From assembly GCA_021780105.1 (NCBI GenBank), contig JAJXZJ010000051.1, forward strand, positions 1 through 45,745: 45,745 bases of DNA. The letters run 5' to 3'. This DNA is from a bacterium. Lineage in GTDB: Bacteria; Verrucomicrobiota; Verrucomicrobiia; Limisphaerales; J093. The notes under the pieces are model-generated. The model did not search any database. It was not told the origin of the DNA and was given only the letters and a program-made list of their open reading frames with translations. Position numbers and translations under genes: made by a program. Numbering within the stretch: position 1 is the stretch's first letter; every line of letters starts with the position of its first letter. This document shows, piece after piece, positions 41,807 through 45,745 of this stretch.

Positions 41807-42805
41807 ATGAACATGAACACCACTCCCATCCGGGTCGCGGTCACCGGCGCCGCCGGCCAGATCGGTTATTCCCTGCTGTTTCGCATCGCCTCCGGCGCCA
41901 TGTTCGGCCCGGAACAGCCGGTCATCCTCCACCTGATTGAAATCGAGCCGGCGTTGCCCGCGCTCGGCGGCGTGGCGATGGAACTCGACGACTGCGCGTT
42001 CCCGCTGCTGAAGGGCATCGTATGCACGGCGAGTCTCGACGAGGGTTTTCGCGGCGTGAACTGGGCGCTGCTCGTGGGCAGCGTGCCGCGCAAGGCGGGC
42101 ATGGAGCGCAAGGAGTTGCTGGGCATCAACGGCAAGATTTTCATCGGCCAGGGCCAGGCCATCGCCCGGAACGCGGCCAAGGACGTGCGCGTGCTGGTCG
42201 TCGGCAATCCGTGCAACACGAACTGCCTGATCGCCATGAACAATGCCGCCGGCGTGCCGCGCGAGCGGTTCTTTGCCATGACGCGCCTGGATGAAAACCG
42301 TGGCAAGGCCCAACTCGCGAAAAAGGCCGGCGTGGACATCACCGCCGTCACCAATCTCGCGATCTGGGGCAACCATTCCTCCACGCAGTATCCCGATTTC
42401 ACCAACGCAAAGATCAGCGGCCGGCCGGCCACGCAGGTCATCACCGATGACGCCTGGCTGAAGGGCGAATTCATCGCCACCGTGCAGCAGCGCGGCGCGG
42501 CCATCATCAAGGCCCGCGGGCTTTCCAGTGCCGCCAGCGCCGCCAACGCCGTGGTGGACACCGTCAGTTCGCTCGTCCGGCCGACGCCTGCCGGCGACTG
42601 GCACAGCGTCGCCGTCTGCTCCGACGGCAGTTATGGCGTCGAGGCCGGCCTGATCAGCAGCTTCCCGATCCGCACCGACGGCCAGAAATGGGCGATTGTC
42701 CAGGGACTGCCGGTGAACGACTTCAGCCGCGGCCGGATTGACGCGACGGTGAATGAACTGAAGGAGGAAAAGGCGATGGTCGCCGGCCTTCTGTCCAAAG
42801 CCTGA
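41807..42805 (+). CDS. mdh: Malate dehydrogenase
   Basis: 332 residues, of the long cytosolic/plant-like MDH group. NAD-binding loop [14 protein letters not shown] (12-25); [10 protein letters not shown]; substrate-binding [16 protein letters not shown]; catalytic H190 in [11 protein letters not shown]. It interconverts malate and oxaloacetate in the TCA cycle. The gene stands alone behind its own promoter and is followed by a strong hairpin. ATG 41813 is a second possible start. Confidence 0.96.
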   Translation: MNMNTTPIRVAVTGAAGQIGYSLLFRIASGAMFGPEQPVILHLIEIEPALPALGGVAMELDDCAFPLLKGIVCTASLDEGFRGVNWALLVGSVPRKAGMERKELLGINGKIFIGQGQAIARNAAKDVRVLVVGNPCNTNCLIAMNNAAGVPRERFFAMTRLDENRGKAQLAKKAGVDITAVTNLAIWGNHSSTQYPDFTNAKISGRPATQVITDDAWLKGEFIATVQQRGAAIIKARGLSSAASAANAVVDTVSSLVRPTPAGDWHSVAVCSDGSYGVEAGLISSFPIRTDGQKWAIVQGLPVNDFSRGRIDATVNELKEEKAMVAGLLSKA

Positions 42806-42842
42806 CCCGCAGTCGCGCCATTTGGAACCCGGTGTGTTCACG

Positions 42843-42875
42843 AAGGCGCGGTTGGCCAGCGGGCGGCCGCGCCTT
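42843..42875 (+). terminator. Hairpin after the malate dehydrogenase gene
   Basis: AAGGCGCGG (42843-42851) pairs exactly with CCGCGCCTT (42867-42875), 15-nt loop, 38 bp after the stop. No U-tract follows. Confidence 0.5.
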
Positions 42876-42920
42876 CCCGCTTGACGGCCTGCGGCGCGGG
42901 CGGTGAACTGGCGTCACGTT

Positions 42921-43592
42921 ATGAAGCAATTTGCCACCCGCACGCTGGGCCTGTTGTTGCTTGTTGCCGTTGGTTTCGGCCGGCCGCTGGCCGTGCGGGC
43001 CGGCGAGGACGATCCCAACGCCGACCTCAAGCGCAAGTCCGAGGAGGTCGAGAAACTCAAGCACGAGCTGGACCAGAAACAGCGCGAGCTGGAGCAGCTC
43101 CGCAAGGAAAACCAGCGTCTGCGCCGCGAGAAGGCGCCCGCCCCCGCCGCGGCGGCCCGGCCCGCCCGGCCCGCGCCGCCGGTCACGCCCATGGACAATC
43201 TGCCGCCGCTGGCGAAGACCGACATCGTCGAAATTCACAATCTCGTCGGCCACTTCCTCGCCAATCCGGAGGCCGCCGCCGCGCGCTATACGAAGCAGCA
43301 GTTTTGCGTCAAAGGCGACGTGGTCCGCTTCAATCCCAGGCTGGTCGTCAGCAATTACGAGGTGATCCTTGAATCGCCCGACAACGCCGTCAACGTCATC
43401 TGCAGTTTCAACTACGTGGACAAATACGCCGCGGTGTTCACCAAGCAGCACGGCCAGACGCTCGTCGCCCGCACCTCCGCCGGCAGCGAGATTCCGCTGC
43501 TGAAGATCGGCGACCCCGTCATCATCCAGGGCTGGTGCAAAGGATTGAAGAACGGGGAAATCGTGCTCACCGGCTGCCGGCTGGAGCCATGA
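42921..43592 (+). CDS. Secreted coiled-coil protein with an OB-fold (tRNA_anti-like) domain
   Basis: 223 residues. Signal peptide (TRTLGLLLLVAVGFGRPLAV), then a charged coiled coil (about 38-75: KSEEVEKLKHELDQKQRELE), an Ala/Pro linker, and a C-terminal domain of about 120 residues. In that domain CVKGDVVRFNPRLV, VNVICSF and IGDPVIIQGWCKGL follow the five-strand OB-fold layout of 'tRNA_anti-like' exported proteins. Nucleic-acid binding is not implied by the name. GTG 42903 is a possible earlier start. Confidence 0.75.
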   Translation: MKQFATRTLGLLLLVAVGFGRPLAVRAGEDDPNADLKRKSEEVEKLKHELDQKQRELEQLRKENQRLRREKAPAPAAAARPARPAPPVTPMDNLPPLAKTDIVEIHNLVGHFLANPEAAAARYTKQQFCVKGDVVRFNPRLVVSNYEVILESPDNAVNVICSFNYVDKYAAVFTKQHGQTLVARTSAGSEIPLLKIGDPVIIQGWCKGLKNGEIVLTGCRLEP

Positions 43593-43642
43593 GCAATCCC
43601 GGACGGCAACGCGGGCGCCGGCATCAACCCTCCGGTCGGACT

Positions 43643-43671
43643 TTGCTTTGCCGGGCAATCAAACTTATAGT
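43643..43671 (+). promoter_or_regulatory. Promoter of ispF
   Basis: TTGCTT (43643-43648), 17-nt spacer, TATAGT (43666-43671, five of six consensus bases), six bases before ATG 43678. Confidence 0.55.
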
Positions 43672-43677
43672 CATCGC

Positions 43678-44157
43678 ATGATCCACATGGGCATAGGATA
43701 CGACGTTCACCGCCTTGTCGAGGGCCGCAAGCTCGTCCTCGGCGGCGTGGACCTGCACCATACGAAGGGGCTGGATGGCCACTCGGACGCCGACGTGGTC
43801 ATGCACGCGATTTGCGACGCGCTGCTCGGCGCGCTCGGCGAAAGCGACATCGGGCATTATTTTCCGAACACCGACTCCCGGTGGCGCAACGTGGCCAGCA
43901 AGGTGTTTCTCCAGGAGGCCGCGCGGCTGGTGGCCTTGCGCGGCGGCCGGATCGTCAACGTGGACTGCACCGTGATCGCCCAGACGCCGAAAATCGCGCC
44001 ATTCATCCATGCGATGAAAGGCAACATCTCCACCGCCCTGGAGATTCATCCCGCGCGCGTCGGCGTGAAGGCCACGACCAACGAGGGGCTGGGCTTCCTC
44101 GGCCGCGAGGAGGGCATCGCGGCGATGGCGGTGGCGGGCCTGGAATTGCCGACCTGA
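43678..44157 (+). CDS. ispF: 2-C-methyl-D-erythritol 2,4-cyclodiphosphate synthase
   Basis: 159 residues, standard length. Zinc ligands D9 and H11 (GIGYDVHRL) and H43 (VVMHAICDALLGA) correspond to D8, H10, H42 of E. coli IspF; GLDGHSDADV and the C-terminal TTNEGLGFLGREEGIAA are also conserved. It makes the cyclic diphosphate of the MEP isoprenoid pathway. The promoter position supports ATG 43678; ATG 43687 is the alternative. A small-protein gene follows after 11 bp. Confidence 0.97.
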   Translation: MIHMGIGYDVHRLVEGRKLVLGGVDLHHTKGLDGHSDADVVMHAICDALLGALGESDIGHYFPNTDSRWRNVASKVFLQEAARLVALRGGRIVNVDCTVIAQTPKIAPFIHAMKGNISTALEIHPARVGVKATTNEGLGFLGREEGIAAMAVAGLELPT

Positions 44158-44168
44158 CGCGTCAAGCT

Positions 44169-44441
44169 ATGGCGGCCAAGGCGGAAATCGGCTGGAAAGG
44201 ACGCACGCCGGACGGCGAACGGCGCGAGGTTTACGCCCGCCACGTCGGCGGCGAATGGCGTTTCTACGAGCGCAGCCGTCGCTACGAGGACTGGCGGGAA
44301 ATGGCGGACCCGCCGCTGGCGGACTGGCGGGAACTGCTGGATGCCGTGGAACGCCTCGTCCCACGCCGGCGCCAGCGGCCGGAAGAGCCGGACCGCATCC
44401 GCCAGGCCATCCGTTCCCGGTTTCCTGACGCCGGCATCTGA
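44169..44441 (+). CDS. Small basic hypothetical protein
   Basis: 90 residues, rich in Arg, Trp and Glu (IGWKGRTPDGERREVYARHV, EWRFYERSRRYEDW, PLADWRELLDAVERLVPRR). The Trp-rich beta-like first half and helical second half look like a real compact domain. I know no function. It lies 11 bp after ispF and is probably cotranscribed with it. The start is the first ATG giving this sequence; the frame upstream is the shadow of ispF. Confidence 0.65.
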   Translation: MAAKAEIGWKGRTPDGERREVYARHVGGEWRFYERSRRYEDWREMADPPLADWRELLDAVERLVPRRRQRPEEPDRIRQAIRSRFPDAGI

Positions 44442-44447
44442 ACTTGA

Positions 44448-44464
44448 AACGGCGGGCAGCCGTT
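44448..44464. terminator. Hairpin between the small protein and the integrase
   Basis: AACGGC (44448-44453) / GCCGTT (44459-44464) with a 5-nt loop, between convergent genes. No clear U-tract on either strand. Confidence 0.4.
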
Positions 44465-44505
44465 GCCTCGACCGCCGTGTCAACTGCTGTTCCTCAACCC
44501 CTGGC

Positions 44506-45516
44506 TCACCCGTCCAAGGGACTCTTCACGCCCAGGCCCGGCTGCCGCATGACGTGCGTATAGATCTGCGTGGTCGAAACGTCCTTGTGCCCCAGCAACT
44601 CTTGCACCGTGCGGATGTCGGTCCCCGCCTCCAGCAGATGCGTGGCGAAACTGTGCCGCAACACATGGGGCGTCACGCGCTTGACCAGCCCCGCCTTCGT
44701 CGCCGCGGTCTTGATGGCCTGCTGCACCGCTGCATCGGTGACGTGATGGCGCCGCCGCACACCGCTTTCCGGGTCCACACTGATCGCGGCGCTCGGAAAC
44801 ACCCACTGCCAGGCCCATTGCTGGCCGGCCTTGGGCCATTTCTGCCGCAGCGCGCCCGGCAGCCAGACCTCGCCCAACCCCGCGGCCAGGTCCCGGCCGT
44901 GCCGGTCGCGCACGCGATGCAGGTGTGCCTGCAACGGCTCCCGCAGACTCTCCGGCAGCATCGTCACCCGATCCTTGTCTCCCTTGCCGCCCCGCACCAG
45001 CACTTGGCCCCGCGCGAAATCCAGGTCCTTGACCCGCATCCGCAGCCCTTCGAGCAGCCGCACGCCCGTCCCGTAGAGAAAGCGCCCGATCAACTGCTGC
45101 GTGCCGGTCAGCCGCCCCAGCAGGGCCTGCACCTCCGCCCGGCTCAGCACCACCGGCATCCGGGTCGGCCGGCGGGCGCGCTCGATCTCTCCCAGCTCGC
45201 CCAGCGCGCCGCCGAGCACCTCCCGGTAAAGGAAGACCAGCGCGTTAAGCGCCTGATTCTGCGTCGAGGCCGCCACCCCGCGGCCGCTGGCCAGGTGGCC
45301 GAGAAACTGGCGCACCTCCGCCGCGCCCAGGTCGCGCGGATGGCGCTTGCCGTGCCAGAGGATGAACTGCCGAATCCAATGGACGTAGGCCTCCTCCGTG
45401 CGTGGGGAAAAATGCCGGAACCGGCAGACCTCGCGGCACTGATCCAGAAACCGGAGCTTGGGGTTGGGCACCAACCGCTCCCGAGGCCCGGGCGAATTGA
45501 CCGGCAACGTGAACAT
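44506..45516 (-). CDS. intI: Integron integrase IntI
   Basis: 336 residues, tyrosine recombinase. The catalytic set is R153 ([19 protein letters not shown]), K178 (GGKGDKDR), H284 and R287 ([17 protein letters not shown]), H310 ([16 protein letters not shown]) and nucleophile Y319. From memory the IntI1 set is R146, K171, H277, R280, H303 and Y312, a constant offset of 7. The insert that separates IntI from XerC/D is present ([40 protein letters not shown], 219-258), and the end GVKSPLDG mirrors IntI1's GVRSPLD. It recombines attC cassette sites into attI. The gene points left, away from the attI-like site at its 5' side, as in classical integrons. It seems intact. Confidence 0.96.
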   Translation of the reverse strand: MFTLPVNSPGPRERLVPNPKLRFLDQCREVCRFRHFSPRTEEAYVHWIRQFILWHGKRHPRDLGAAEVRQFLGHLASGRGVAASTQNQALNALVFLYREVLGGALGELGEIERARRPTRMPVVLSRAEVQALLGRLTGTQQLIGRFLYGTGVRLLEGLRMRVKDLDFARGQVLVRGGKGDKDRVTMLPESLREPLQAHLHRVRDRHGRDLAAGLGEVWLPGALRQKWPKAGQQWAWQWVFPSAAISVDPESGVRRRHHVTDAAVQQAIKTAATKAGLVKRVTPHVLRHSFATHLLEAGTDIRTVQELLGHKDVSTTQIYTHVMRQPGLGVKSPLDG

Positions 45517-45619
45517 GAACTAGGCCAAGAGACAACTTGACTTGCCACCCTCCGTCAAGCACAATCAGCTCCATGACACACCCGGCTAGGCCCAAGCACC
45601 CTTGGCTAGGCCAAGATGG

Positions 45620-45643
45620 CCTTTGGCCTAATAGCTGTTAGGT
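45620..45643 (+). other. attI: Candidate attI recombination site
   Basis: CCTAA (45627-45631), six bases, TTAGG (45638-45642): two inverted core-type sites with the R box GTTAGGT (45637-45643) matching GTTRRRY. The attI1 simple site, as I remember it, has the same CCTAA-7 nt-TTAGG layout. Crossover would fall between G45637 and T45638. It lies 121 bp from the integrase start codon on its 5' side, a normal distance. Confidence 0.6.
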
Positions 45644-45724
45644 GCGGCTGGGCCAAACGCCTGAACATTTTGTGAGAGGGATTGACAGGGGATGTTACGA
45701 TCAGGCCGCCGTGCGGGCGCTTGG

Positions 45725-45745
45725 GCCTAACGAGTTAAGGCCAAA
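45725..45745 (+). other. Possible attC R'' box (truncated by the window)
   Basis: GCCTAAC (45725-45731) matches the RYYYAAC that opens an attC, and the next bases GAGTTAAGGCC resemble the L'' side of aadA-type attC sites. The rest is outside the window. Only 88 bp separate it from the attI crossover point, too little for a gene cassette. Confidence 0.35.

Larger units (their letters stand above)
45517..45745. other. Integron platform: leader region upstream of intI
   Basis: 229 bp from the integrase start to the window edge. It holds the attI-like site, six copies of a short TTGGCCTA-type motif and a possible attC edge. A TTGACA at 45682-45687 (plus strand, toward the array) has no good -10 at normal spacing, so a cassette promoter is not proved. 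No ORF of note. Confidence 0.6.
45520..45745. repeat. Short dispersed motif TTGGCCTA / TAGGCCAA
   Basis: Copies, both orientations: CTAGGCCAAG 45520-45529; CTAGGCCCAAG 45586-45596; CTTGGC-TAG-GCCAAG 45601-45615 (a perfect 6-bp inverted repeat); TTTGGCCTAA 45622-45631; TTGGGCCTAA 45721-45730; TTAAGGCCAAA 45735-45745. The first abuts the intI start codon. Confidence 0.7.

Noticed and set aside
44506..45516. XerC/XerD or phage integrase
   Set aside because: The 40-residue insert with the WAWQWVF and DPESG..RRHH phrases and the SPLD tail are IntI features.
45682..45701. Cassette promoter TTGACA...TACGAT facing the array
   Set aside because: The spacer would be only 8 nt; no -10 lies at 16-18 nt, so I list only the -35-like hexamer.
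45637..45745. CRISPR or tandem-repeat array at the right edge
   Set aside because: The motif copies are irregularly spaced, inverted and tied to integrase core sites; no constant repeat-spacer unit.

Overview
The window is a GC-rich (by eye well over 60%), densely coded bacterial chromosome segment. The mix of genes points to a verrucomicrobium, probably of the Pedosphaera/Limisphaera type: ThuA-DUF1080 and Gfo/Idh/MocA proteins with twin-arginine-like leaders, PPC and tandem-repeat secreted proteins, and a Rieske/cytochrome b cluster with a CydA-like partner. This taxonomic call is an inference from gene content; there is no rRNA or tRNA gene in the window.

Layout, left to right. 1-2277: tail of a periplasmic adaptor plus MacB-type ATPase and permease, then a PQQ-like beta-propeller protein (2356-3765) and a frameshifted remnant. 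4260-6891: a VOC protein, a HAD phosphatase and a secreted PPC-domain protein. 7217-11332: a respiratory operon encoding a CydA-like membrane protein, a Rieske protein, a b6-type cytochrome b fused to subunit IV, and a second CydA-like protein with a c-type haem domain. 11407-14957: a DUF218 protein and a 905-residue secreted repeat protein. 15376-17428: photolyase divergent from its usual SRPBCC partner. 17499-25227: sugar porter, LysM/TPR lipoprotein, an ABC exporter operon, two coiled-coil tail-anchored proteins and an O6-alkylguanine-DNA methyltransferase. 25238-30935: LOG-family protein, GH51 arabinofuranosidase, a small Cys-rich ORF, an Old Yellow Enzyme-like flavoprotein and a membrane protein. 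31085-37631: a secreted-sugar-metabolism-like block (two Gfo/Idh/MocA proteins, ThuA-DUF1080, YceI, C26 amidotransferase) with a 2Fe-2S ferredoxin. 37729-44441: sugar porter, acetate kinase, PurS and PurQ, malate dehydrogenase, an OB-fold protein, IspF and a small basic protein. 44506-45745: an integron integrase with an attI-like site and the probable start of a cassette array cut by the window edge.

Three things stand out. First, the right edge is a chromosomal integron: the integrase has the IntI-specific insert, and all six catalytic residues sit at a constant +7 offset from the IntI1 positions I remember. Second, the respiratory operon places two mutually similar CydA-like subunits around a Rieske/cytochrome b pair, suggesting a hybrid quinol-oxidising complex. 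Third, many genes have a -10 hexamer of the form TAnnnT (usually preceded by TTGC about 17 nt upstream) ending only 5-9 nt before the start codon, which implies leaderless transcripts and fixes several start codons; one such promoter drives a 10-codon leader peptide whose stop overlaps the start of a sugar porter gene.
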